Part shown: piece after piece, positions 1 through 10,218 of the stretch | How positions within the stretch are numbered: the stretch's first letter is position 1 | Layout: each line of letters starts with the position of its first letter | Notes under the pieces: model-generated | What the model was told of the DNA's origin: nothing | The model's input: only the letters and a program-made list of their open reading frames with translations | The model's database searches: none | Made by a program: the position numbers and the translations under genes | NCBI RefSeq assembly: GCF_011745365.1 | Contig: NW_024468911.1 | Location: 1,482,759-1,546,758, forward strand | Direction of reading: 5' to 3' | DNA length: 64,000 bases | DNA from: Cryphonectria parasitica EP155 | Lineage: Eukaryota; Ascomycota; Sordariomycetes; Diaporthales; Cryphonectriaceae

Positions 1-1592
1 AGGTCTTGAAATGTAGCATGGCCAGCAACCCTGTGCGCAGACAGACCCGCTATGACTGTGAGCAGGGTAATCTTCATGATCATCCTTATGGTCGCCTATA
101 AGAATCAAAATGTGAGGGCAAAAAAAGTCTTGGCTCTTTGTAGATCTCTGCAAGATTGACGGCAACACTGCTTGAAAGCGCATATTCGCAAAACGTCAGA
201 GGCAAGTAGCACTTGGGGCAATTTATATGGCAGGATCGTAGACCGTTTGACTCGAATCTTGATGGCTACTGACAGACAGATCTCATTCTGTTGCCGCTCG
301 ATCCGGCCATGCCCCAAGAAGAGATCTATCGTGGGTCCCGTGAGAGGCCTCGTGGTCGCTCCTCAGCATGATTGATTGGGTATCATCACTGCCTGCGATA
401 CTGTCCCATGGATGCATCGTCTGGGACTTCATTAATTTCAAGCCGCATTGCCCAGAGATATAGGCAAGAACAGGGTAGCCTTGCAGTTCCAGGAATCGCT
501 CTTGTCGATCTAAACAGGGTAAACGGCAAGAACAAGGACGACGGATTGGTCGGCTGAATGCATCAATATACGGCAAATACCAAGGCCTTGTGCACTAGAA
601 TCATAATCTGGCCAATCCCGGAAGCGCCAAGATGTTCTTCGCAGGCTGAATATGTTTATATGTGACATATACGGAATGACAACCGCCGAGCGTTCGGCTC
701 TTGTTATATGGTTGCCAACACGAGGGCAAGTCCTGCAGTGGGTTCCGAAAATATGATTTTGCCTTCCAATACCTGTTGTGAGACTGCAGCCGAAGGATGC
801 CTTCTGCGCAAACACTTGCGGAAAGACGGTACAGGAGATAGAGGCGGAGAATCAGACCATAGCTGCTCTCTATAATCTGCTACCGAAGGAGGTCTCATAA
901 GCGAGGAATATGACTTCCTTTTTGAAGCTGTGTCTCATGGCATAGAGCGGACTTCAGAGACGAGCGGTCCAGGCCTGGCGTCTCAACATCCATGGATAAT
1001 GTGAAGTTGAAGATACAGTGCCATCCAGAACAAGCAGCCTTCTACAACAATTCATTCGGAATGAACACTCGGGATCTAGCAATCTTGCATTTGGAAGCTT
1101 TTGGGGCCAGGTTCCGGGCTGAAAGGCAAGGCTGTTTGTATGAACGAACGCTGCTAAAGACTACGTCAACCTGTGCTGCACAATTCTGACGGCCTTCAAT
1201 CGTGGTTCCAAACCAGTAGTGCATAGCAGTCTTGCTTTCTGCAGAAAATGTAAAGGGTGGATGCGGTGAAAATTGGGTTCAGAGCTGATGGGAGGAAATT
1301 CCATAGACAGCCAAAGCCGAGCATAGGCCTCAGCTAAATTCAACAACTATAGCAGTTTGGGAGGGTCAGCAGCAGCCATGAACGTGACGTTAACAGGGTT
1401 AGGGTTGCTGACATTAGCATGCCTAGAGGCCCTCCGAGCTGCGTATTGCCAAGGCCTGGACTGCCTGTGACAAGCCTACGTCATCAGAGAACCTCCCTCG
1501 CGATATACTTTGTGGAATAGATATTTTCTAACACACAAGACTGAACAACTCCCTCACGACCAAAAGTACCCTCTTTCAGCAATCTGCCCAAG
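1..1592. other. intergenic, no gene recognised
   Basis: No open frame in this stretch has a recognisable family signature or a plausible exon chain; the frames present are short and overlap on both strands. A telomere-like motif AGGGTTAGGGTT lies at 1395-1406, about 190 bp before the start of the first gene. The stretch just upstream of that gene probably contains its promoter and 5' leader. An older decayed gene cannot be excluded. Confidence 0.6.
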
Positions 1593-1922
1593 ATGCCTCT
1601 CGTTGTTCCCGGCGTGACTACGCAGTCTGGCGACAAGACTGAGGAGTGGATGAACAAGTTGGTGGGCAAGCAGCTACACGACGGCGAAGAGTCCAACGAG
1701 ACTGTAAGTCCACACAGTATTCCAAGATCGAGAATGTGTCTGTGGAACAGACTGACTGATCGACGCTCTTTCATCTTCATCTAGCTCTTCGCGAAGAGAG
1801 AACTCCCCGAGAGCCACAGAATCATCCAACCTGGTCAGATGGTCACTAGGGATCTTAACCCTGACCGCCTCAATATCCACGTGAAGGAAGATGGCACAGT
1901 ATCTCATGTCACTCACGGCTAA
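1593..1922 (+). CDS. small peptidase inhibitor, I78-family-like
   Basis: Exons 1593-1703 and 1785-1922 encode 82 residues. The 81-nt intron starts GTAAGT and ends CATCTAG, and both exons are whole codons. The second exon holds the signature block: HRIIQPGQMVTRDLNPDRLNIH followed by a short charged tail; the R-x-I-x-P-G, T-x-D and PDRLNI spacing is that of potato-inhibitor-I-like I78 proteins. Members such as the fungal elastase inhibitors block serine proteases through an exposed loop. There is no signal peptide and no cysteine, so an intracellular role (for example restraining vacuolar serine protease) is more likely than secretion; this is inference. The start ATG has the context AAGATGCC. 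Gene identity is fairly secure; the target protease is unknown. Confidence 0.85.
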
Positions 1923-2394
1923 GCTGGGACGTGCTGTGATGGTATTTTGAGGAGCCGCCTCTTTTTGGTGGTTGAGTGGAGAGATGGGATCTGGGCAGAG
2001 CAGATGTGGTGGCCGCCGGTGCGAGCTCTGCTTCTTCCTGAGATACCTCTTGCGACCTAGTCATATTCCAAAGACACGTATCCTCATAGCAAATGTTACA
2101 CTTCATTTAGCAGTCTAAATAATTTGATGATGACTTGACAATGTTGAGACCTGATCGGCGTGCGATGCTCGTTGCTCACTGCCCCGCACCGCCACTAGAG
2201 ACCCCCCCCCCCCACCCCACCGCCAGGCCCACAGCACCCAGCACCCCAAATTCCATTTGACCCCGCGGTCGCATCGCGGGGTTCTTTTGCAGCCAGCAGC
2301 AACGCAGGCGGTTCCAACATTAGAACTGCACTCTTCCACCCGTCTCCAATACACACCACACCAGCCTCCATACACCAGTTGAAAGGTAGCCAAG
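1923..2394. other. intergenic between I78 inhibitor and MCT-1/Tma20
   Basis: This is the 3' flank of the inhibitor gene and the promoter and 5' leader of the next gene. It contains a run of 12 C at 2202-2213 embedded in C/A-rich leader-like sequence. Antisense open frames here have no recognisable product. Confidence 0.6.
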
Positions 2395-3146
2395 ATGTTT
2401 AAAAAGGAGTGAGTATTCCGGTCCCGTCAAATGAACAGCCCTCTCCACGAGCTCTCCGCCAAACAAATCCTAGCCCTCATGCGGCTCTCAGACGAGGCCA
2501 ATTTCAATCAAGCACTCCCAGTCCATGAAGAATGAATGAAGACTGACCAGACCCTCTCTCCTCTTCACAAAACAGCATATCCTCGGCGCCCAAGTCCAAG
2601 CTCAAGTCCTCCGTCCAACGGTCCCTGCGCGGGTCCCTCCTCTCGACCTACCCGCTCCTCAATCCCTACATCGATGAGGTCCTCCCCAAGAAGGCCTCCC
2701 TCGAGCAGATGAAGCTGCCTGACCGTGCATCTCTGTACGTCATCGACGGCGAGCCTGTGTTCTTCCAGCATGACGGCGGCACCCTCCTCCCACACCTGCG
2801 GCTCGTCCACCGCTTCCCTGCCGCCTTCCCCACCGTACGCATAGATCGTGGCGCCATCCGCTTCGTGCTGAGCGGGGCCACTCTCATGGCGCCGGGTCTG
2901 ACGAGTAAAGGCGGCCGCCTGCCGGAGCCGCGTGATGGGGACGAGGGCGTGGATGAGGACGGCCGCTGGAGCCGTGAGCTGGACAAGGAGGAGCCCGTGG
3001 TCATCACGGCGGAGGGCAAGGAGCATGCGTGTGCCGTGGGCCTGCTGGTCGCTGGGACGAAGGAGGTGAAGGAGAAGGGCAAGGGCCCGGTGGTCGAGGA
3101 GGCGCATTTCCTCGGTGACGGGCTGTGGAAGCTGAACCTGGACTGA
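2395..3146 (+). CDS. TMA20: PUA-domain translation factor MCT-1/Tma20
   Basis: Exon 1 is only 14 nt (2395-2408, MFKK plus two bases). A 167-nt intron with GTGAGT donor and AACAG acceptor follows, then exon 2 (2576-3146); the product is 194 residues, close to the ~180 of the family. The start MFKKD matches MCT-1 proteins. The N-terminal half carries YPLLNPYIDEVLPKK and a VIDGEPVFFQ block. The PUA domain (about residues 97-185) shows DRGAIRFVLSGATLMAPGL, the most conserved stretch of the family. In yeast and animals the protein pairs with Tma22/DENR to recycle 40S subunits and assist re-initiation. A linker of about 35 charged residues between GGRLPEP and the last PUA strands is longer than usual. 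The call is firm; the microexon rests on splice consensus and family N-termini. Confidence 0.93.
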
Positions 3147-4815
3147 AGAGTTCTCGTGGTTTTGGGTGGGACATGGAATAACAGCGACTGACAATCTGGT
3201 CTTGGATGAGATACTCCAAGCACAGGTGGAGGTGAGCCTTTGTATACACGGTGGGGCGTTCAGAGAGCCAATGCAGCGAGACATGTCTCTCGGGCTGGGG
3301 CTGTGGGATGGATGGGACCATAGTGCTTGTCAAGGGTAGCAGGTCCTCAAGCGTCCTTGACTTGTACAACTCATACTATCCGCTGCCCTCTACTATAGCA
3401 AGAGTTTGGATGGCTTGCAGGGTTCACGACCATTCCATTATGGATCTGAATATAATCCAAGACGATTTGACTGATCATGCCAACTCGGGAGCACTCAACT
3501 GCTTCGAGTTCTCAGCACTGGCTTCTTCACGAACAACTGAAGAACTCCACTGCTTCTTGTCAAAACACCACCGCTTGTTTTCTTCTTTATCTGAGCTTCC
3601 TTCGTAAGGTGCTTGTTGAGTATTATCTGTTTGGGTGATGTTCCTGTGGTATTTCGCTTTTTCTGTGAGGAGCAGCAGCAACAGATGGTTGGGCTGATAC
3701 CCGATTTTCTTATGGCACATCATGTGTAGCAATCTATCCGCATCCTACCCAAGAGCTTTTTCAGGAGCAGGTGTGACCAGAGTGTGAAGAGAAATCAGGC
3801 AATACGCATTCTCGGGGGTGGTATTGACAGCTCTTTGCCCTGCGCCACCCAAGGCCACGGATCGTTTTGCTTACCCCCGAGTACTTACTGTACGATGCTT
3901 CTTCTCCACACGGTATGTCTTTGAAGAGAGATAGATTCCAAGATCTTCATCATCTTACCCAACTCTAGGGTCGCGTACGTCAAAGCCTGCCACGTAATTA
4001 GCTACTGAGTCCTCTGCCGGAACCTTCGACCCAGAGAGTTGGTTTTTACACATGCCTGCATCGGGAATGTGTTCCCCGTGGCTCAAACAAGAGTATAGAC
4101 TACACGTTCCTCTCGCAGAGGGACATCCAGGTGGACACGCACAGGTCAGCCCAGCCAATATCCTCACCAATCCTGATGAATTGGGTCGTTCTTCCTAAAA
4201 TGCTATTCTACTATATAACATCCCGGTGTTCAATCCAAGATTCTATCTATAGTCGTCGGATTCGCAGAGAATACGTCAACGCTGCCACCTTAGGTTTTCA
4301 GCGGGCCATCGCCATTACTCTACACAGGAGGGCCAGGACAAACCATCAGGAGGACGGCCGAGTCACACAGTGCTGAGTATTTAGCGACTTCTCCTCTGTC
4401 ATATACGCAACAAAGTGGCCTCATCGCTAGCATGTCACAAGAAGCATAGGAGCCATGAAATTGTAGTCACAATTGAATGAATTCTGGACCTGCCTTGACA
4501 GACCATATGATGGGTATGGTGACTATGAAAAAAACAAACAAAAACATAATCATAAGCCTCAATCTCAGTCAGAACCTTGACCGGTGCAAAGGTGATATCA
4601 CAACTCTCATTCTCAGTCAGAACCATGATTGGTGCAAAGACGGAATTGCGATCATCACCTCAGTCGGAACCTTCCACGGTGCAAAGATGAGGGGGGAAAT
4701 AGAGGAAAAGGAAGAAGGAGGAGTGAGAAGACCTCATGTTCGCAGAAACCCATCCCTGAGCGGAGAATGTGTGAGTGAATATGGCTCAAGGATGGATCTG
4801 GAGAAGGCGAACCAC
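3147..4815. other. intergenic, no gene recognised; contains tandem repeat
   Basis: This region lies between the ends of the + strand TMA20 gene and the - strand BTB gene, so it should hold both 3' ends. A 118-residue frame at 3251-3607 has no family resemblance and is not called. The only structure seen is the degenerate 48-bp tandem repeat listed separately at 4564-4690. Confidence 0.55.
4564..4690. repeat. three degenerate tandem copies of a ~48-bp unit
   Basis: Copies begin at 4564, 4612 and 4659. Each starts CTCAGTC(A/G)GAACC and ends with GGTGCAAAG, with a variable middle. The array sits 130-250 bp past the stop codon of the BTB gene, probably in its 3' UTR or terminator region. Confidence 0.8.
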
Positions 4816-5765
4816 CTAAAGGCGGATGCGCCGCTGGAACATGTGACGGAAGAGCTCGAGGGCGAAGTCGACGTCAATGTCCCGGTACAGCTGTGTCATG
4901 AGGGGACCAGGGCAGTTGGCGTTGACGAAGGTGAGAATCTTGTCCTTCATCGGAGCCTCATGATCAGGGAAGGTGGAGTGGAGGAGGGTGTAGGCGGCTC
5001 CATAGTTGTGAAGCATTGCCCGGTGACGGTCCTCGGCGCCGGGGATGTTCTGCTCCAGGACCTCATAGTCATAGACAGACATCCAGGTGGCGTTGTCCAA
5101 GAAGTGCTCATCCAGCGCCGTCCTCAGCCAGCCCAGAACTTTGACCATGTGAAATCGGTCGGCCAGGATGAAGAGTCTGATAAGGTTGTAGAACTGCTCC
5201 TCACGAAGGCCGAGCTGGATGCGCGGGGCCGTTCCATTGGTCCGGACGAATAGGTTGAGCCGGACGAAGTCTTCCACTTCGAGATCGTCGAAGTGGATGG
5301 TATAATCATTGGACTCCAGGAAGGGGCCCCGCATCGCCGCCTCGAAATACGCGCCGAAGTCGCTGAATAGCTTGCGACTGAGTAAATACTCAGTCCAGTT
5401 CTTGACTCGGCCATCCTCCAAAATGTTGGCACACAGGATCCGAAGCTTCGGACTGGATGAAGATTATTAGCCAATGCCACAGAGAGAGGTGAATCAACCA
5501 GATGCTATGCTTACCCCTGGTCGCAGAAGAGAATGTACGCGATGAAATCGCAAAACATCTCGGGTGGCGTCATCTGGGTGTATGCCTGTCAAGAGCAAGT
5601 CAGTATTAAGTCACGTACAAGAAGTCAGGGAAAAGAGAATAAAGAACTTACCACCCCACCAGCCGGGCCGGTGTACGGCACCACCTCGACGGGAGGGCTG
5701 CGAGAGCCCTCCTCGCCGTTGGTGGCGACGACACCGCCCTTGTTGTTGTTGGTGGTGGTGGACAT
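4816..5765 (-). CDS. BTB/POZ domain protein
   Basis: Complement of exons 5765-5652, 5585-5515 and 5452-4816, giving 273 residues. Introns are 66 and 62 nt, with GTAAGT and GTAAGC donors, and all phases agree. The N-terminus is a short low-complexity leader (T/N-rich) up to residue 38. The BTB fold follows: PPEMFCDFIAYILFCDQG, then an LEVEDFVRLNLFVRT stretch, then the helical part with LIRLFILADRFHMVKV, which is the typical BTB A4-A5 region. The tail HMFQRRIRL ends the protein. Such small fungal BTB proteins have no MATH, Kelch or ankyrin partner domain; many act as homodimers or as cullin-3 adaptors, but no function can be assigned here. Tandem repeats lie on both sides (4564-4690 and 5793-5916). 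Confidence 0.8.
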
Positions 5766-8197
5766 TTTGGCTGGGTTGGGATGTTAGAGGTTGATGGTGA
5801 CTGGAGAGAAGATTGACTGTGAGAACGGTGCTGATCGTAAAGACGAAAGACTGGGTGTGAGGAAGGTGAAATGTGATGGTAACTGAAGAAGAAGATTGAA
5901 TGTGAGAACTGTGCTGTGTTGGTTATGGAAACGGTGTGATGTGATGGCTGCAGAAGGAAAAAGAAAATTCAATCAGCATTGCAGGAGGAGTGAGGGTGCA
6001 TTTATATATCAAGAGGCTGCCCCATGCCATGATGTCGACTTCATGAAGTTTCCGGAAGATGTGACGATCAGATAGGGAAGAATGTGTGATTGAGCTGCAC
6101 AGCCATTGTTGAGGGGAATGCAGAAGGCTGCGGAAGGTGCCAGAGGTGATGGGGAATGACGACGAGGCTAGCAACAAGGCTGGGGGCATGGATGAGGAGG
6201 AGGACATACCAGCTTCAGAAGACGCCAGCGCCTTCTTCTTCCACCATCCTCTGGCAGGTACCGGCACCTACCAGAGGCGACCACCCCAATATGGCCCATC
6301 AAGGGCAGGGGGGTGGCCACACCATATCATATATGACCCCAAAGCTGGTCCTTTGCAAGCCAGCTTGGAGAGAAGCTTGAGGGAGAAAGTCTGAAATCAA
6401 GCAGGGGCGATGGGCGACGTGACCCTTGTATATATAGTAGACACCCAGGACGCACGGACCACCTTGTGCACGTGGGTTTGCATGTTTTAGAAGCACATAG
6501 ACATCCACAGGAATATTCGCATAGGTTCTATTGGGTGTACTGTTGTAGGGAGATGTGATTTTTGGTGATTTTTTTGTCAACATTGAAGGTGGGGCGCGGC
6601 GTGATTGGCTGCCAGTGTGCTAACCAAGCCATCAGACGAGACATAAAATAGAACAATGGGAAACAATGGTAGCAGCTTGGCTTCGAAGGGATTCTAGCAT
6701 GATCGCTTTCCAGGTGGACAGCTATGGAAGGGAAATGAGTAAGAGAGAGCGCACCATGGAGGGCCTTCTCGAAGATGGTGAAGCCACAAGAGAGATCATA
6801 GACAGAACAACCTCGAAATCTTTGGCAAGAAACACAATTCTAAGCAATGCTGCTACCAGACACATCGAAGGCATCTACACCCTCTGACACCTTCTTCAGC
6901 ATACGATCCGAAGAAGGAGACATGAGACTAGAACGGTTTCTAACGGCGCTTTCGAGAGAGACCTCGATAGAGGAAGGCATCATGATACTACGAGATGGAG
7001 GAAGTGACGGGAAAACAAGTCGAAAAGGAAGAGAGAGTTATTGGAGATTACGCCAGCAGGTACTCATTCCTCAACGAGATTAACGAACACGTAATACCCT
7101 CAATGTTTACTTTGTTTACATGTATAATCTTGATCGAGATTACGGTTCTGGTCCCTTATTGCCTTGTATATTCGTTCAGCGTAGAAGTTGCTTTTGGAAG
7201 ACAATATTTGTCAAGCGGTGTCCTGGCACCATTTTGACACTACCATATTCAGGTGGCCAACTCTGTGCCGCAGAAGATCACGCGCTATGCCATTCACGAC
7301 CCTGATGTTCTCCTCAGCACGAACGCCAAGTTGACGCTGAGACCACTTCGACCTTTCAATGAGTCCAGGGCGACAACCACAGATCATTTGCTGATAAAAA
7401 AGTACGACTTCCACTTGGAATTGGGGTAGGACATAATTGATGGCTATATCACGCTCGATGTACATTGCTTGATGTCATGATAGAGATTGGTCGAATTCAC
7501 GTTACAGGATCGCGTCTCCCAACATCCAATGCCCCGCCAAGGGACACATACGTGAACTCGAATGGATCAAAAATCTAGCTAACAACTAGTCTGAATACAG
7601 TCTGTTCGAGGTCAAAGAGTTCGGCGCCGAAGCAAGGTCAGTAAGCGTGTCTGTTGCTCCTTGCCGATACTCAAAGTAATCTTGGCGGCCAAACATAACC
7701 TCGAGGAATCAGGCACCTACACATTGGATTGCTTGTGCTCAGACGCTGAGGGAAGGTAATCATGGTTACCGACAGACGAAGGCAGTGATCGAACTTGTAC
7801 GATATACACTGTTGATGCGCACACATGGCTGATGAGTTGTGTGGCAAGCAGTAATTACTATGGCCAGTCTACGACAGCACGACACACCGAGATCACGTAC
7901 GGTGGGATTGCCCGCTGGCCATGAGAAGATGAAGAAAGTTATCGAGCTGTGGCATCGTCTGATAGACCCATTGTCGCAATATCAACATTAAAGAGCGGGA
8001 GCAATACAGGAAGATGCCAATAAAGAACGAGAGGGTATATGTTTATTTTTTCACCGAAGTAAGGAGACCTCGAGAGTGACAGCAACTAACATTGCTGACT
8101 AACTCTCTCCACGACAAGACGCATATTAGATCTCAATATGAGCGGCAGACTCGCAGCACGTGGGGCGTTCAGGTCGTGATCTGCGAGAGAATTTCGC
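5766..8197. other. intergenic with no confident gene
   Basis: The left end is the promoter and leader of the BTB gene and includes an 82-bp-spaced direct repeat. An 85-residue acidic frame at 6137-6394 and several frames at 6660-7300 show no family signature. A short stretch at 7252-7431 reads open for 60 codons with protein-like composition before a stop, possibly an exon of a decayed gene, but I cannot identify it. Confidence 0.5.
5793..5916. repeat. direct repeat, two ~42-bp copies spaced 82 bp
   Basis: The copy at 5793-5833 begins GATGGTGACTGGAGAGAAGA; the copy at 5875-5916 begins GATGGTAACTGAAGAAGAAGA; both run on through a shared TGTGAGAAC-GTGCTG end. They lie 28-150 bp upstream of the BTB start codon, so they are probably transcribed in its 5' leader or form its core promoter. 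Confidence 0.75.
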
Positions 8198-10218
8198 TTA
8201 CGCTCCCTTCTCGGTCGCCTCTCCGTCGGTCGAGATCTCAACGGTAATGGACGTCTCCTGCGAGATGGAGCCGTAGCGATCCTTGGCATCCTGCCACTTA
8301 TCCCCAAACCTCTCGTAGACCTCGTCGATTGCCTCCTTGAACTTGGCCTCGGTAAGCTTGCGGACGGTGCTCCCTTTCGCGGTCCGAACGAACTCGCCAG
8401 CTGGAACCAGCAGGACATGCGTCTTGGCCACGCGGATATGCATCTGTGCCTTTTCGTTGGCGGGCTGGATTGCCTGGTTCCAGATGTCGACAGCCAGGTC
8501 TCGTGATACTGGAACGCCCTCGGTGAGCTCGATCAGCGCGAGGGGCTGTTGGTGCATGGCGCCAACGAGGATCGCGGCGCGGGCTTTGGGATGGCTGATG
8601 ATGGACCGCTCGATGGGGCCTGGGTGCCCATTGACGCCCGTAGAGAAGGAGATGAGGTCGTCCTTACGGCACACAAACTTCCAGGCGAACTTGGCCTTGG
8701 CTGGATCTGGATGGGGTGTCCAAAGATCGCCCGTCCGCCACTCTGGATACGGCGGCGAGCTGGTGGAGGGATCGATGTCTTGTCGGGCGTGCCAGCTTGC
8801 GATGGGCGCCGACTTTTCTGTAATCACCATGACAAATTCGTACAGCTCCTGCGCGAGACCTTCTTCTGAGACGTAGTCAGCGTTTTCGACATGGCGGAAT
8901 TCGTAGCCCTCTGTGAACACATCAAAGTAGTTGTATTCAAAGTCTTCGTTATCGGCCTCGAGTTGTGGCGCGAACAGCGACTCAGTCGCGCCCCAAGCAT
9001 TCTGTATTTTCGTGTGTTTTGCCCATACGCTCGCGGCGAACTTTGAAAGCACGGCTGTTCCATCCACCGAGTGTAGTGTCAGCCAACAGAGCGCAGCCAA
9101 GGTACGATTCACGAGTGTCAATAGGGGCGCTGCTTACCACCACCAAAACAGACGTGTTCAAAAGGCCTGATGAAGTCTCCAGCGTCGGGCCGGCGAGAAA
9201 GATCTTCCATCATCCATGGCGTCATTATTCCCTTCGTAACTTTGGCCTGCGGGAGGATCTGGCAAAGGTCGCTCGGGCTCACGCCATGGTGCCTGAAGCC
9301 TGGAATGACTATTGCTCTGCCGAAAACAGAAAGACACTGCGAGACTTTGGATCAGCTTTGAATTCTCAGTGCCAACGTAGAACCACTTGTGCTCTCTTAC
9401 CATCATAAAGCCAGCAGAGATGGCATGTGCAGGCGATGTATTGAGCAGATACCTTACGCCCTCGCCAGGATGTGTCAGTAGTAGACAATGTTTTCTTCCC
9501 TGGACATCATCAAGCAGCAACTGACGATCTTGCGTCGCCATGAATCTGTGATTCCACACGATGGGTTTCTGCACAAGGATGCTTTAGTATGAAGTCACCA
9601 GCGAGAAAGCCCCAGTGGTCGTTTGGCAAAAGTGATCACTTAGCTTACCGGGTCTCCTGTCGTTCCACTCGTATGTAGGACCACATATGGGTCGTGTTCG
9701 GCTTCTTCGTACGTCTTGGTGTAAGGCCAGTGAGGCACCTCATCGGCGTCCAGGAGATCGTCCAATTCAGGAATGACGGCGTGCTTCATCGGTCTGTCCG
9801 CCAGGATGTCGCGGACATGGACTCCAAGCGCCGAAAGAAATGCTTTGCAGTCAGTCTGCTCCATCAAGGAGAGGTGGACTGCCTTGCTATTCACCTGCGA
9901 CGAAAACAACACCTTGTGCCCTGTTTTACAGACTGCCATCTGGATCATGTGGTAGCGGATGTCTGCCACGCCGAGGTACGCCACGGTCTCGAAAGAGGTC
10001 GACTTCCCAATAGTCGAGTCGATGAACCATGCCAGCTTGTTGATTGCATTTGCAAAGCGGCCGATAGATATATCTTCGAAACCCTTGGACAGATCATAGT
10101 CGTCTATGGGAAGAGAGCACCACGGGCTATTCGGCTCCTCCCGTGCTCTCTGGTCGATGTAGGCTGGAAGTAACCTTCGACCACAGTCTGCAGGGAAATC
10201 TTTACCATCTTTCCACAT
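8198..10218 (-). CDS. stand-alone adenylation (AMP-binding) domain protein, NRPS-like
   Basis: Complement of exons 10218-9649, 9568-9401, 9336-9138 and 9054-8198; 597 residues, all phases consistent. Adenylation core motifs are present in order: the phosphate loop TSGTTGDPKP (residues 183-192), GVSPSDL region, CFGGA, NAWGATES (331-338), WRTGDLW (418-424) and the C-terminal AKGSTVRK with the expected catalytic lysine near 539. This resembles the adenylation unit of fungal NRPS-like A-T-R carboxylate reductases. Here the protein stops after the adenylation domain; no phosphopantetheine-site serine domain and no Rossmann reductase follow, either in frame or downstream. It may activate an aromatic or aliphatic acid as the acyl-AMP and pass it to a partner carrier elsewhere, or be a truncated descendant. 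No other biosynthetic gene lies beside it. An extra downstream exon cannot be strictly excluded because a GTAAGC overlaps the stop codon, but no continuation was recognised. Confidence 0.82.

Noticed and set aside
2565..3284. 239-residue frame antisense to TMA20
   Set aside because: A mirror of a GC-rich coding exon; the sense strand has an unmistakable PUA domain protein.
4477..5253. 258-residue open frame on the + strand
   Set aside because: It lies antisense to the last BTB exon, its first third comes from the tandem repeat, and the translation has no family resemblance.
6137..6394. 85-residue acidic frame on the + strand
   Set aside because: No homology and no supporting context; it lies in the upstream region of the BTB gene.
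7252..7431. 60-codon protein-like stretch on the + strand
   Set aside because: No start, no convincing splice partners and no family recognised; could be a decayed exon but is too weak to annotate.
8185..8205. GTAAGC overlapping the stop codon of the adenylation-domain gene
   Set aside because: The nearest AG is only about 20 nt away, too short for an intron, and no domain sequence resumes further downstream.
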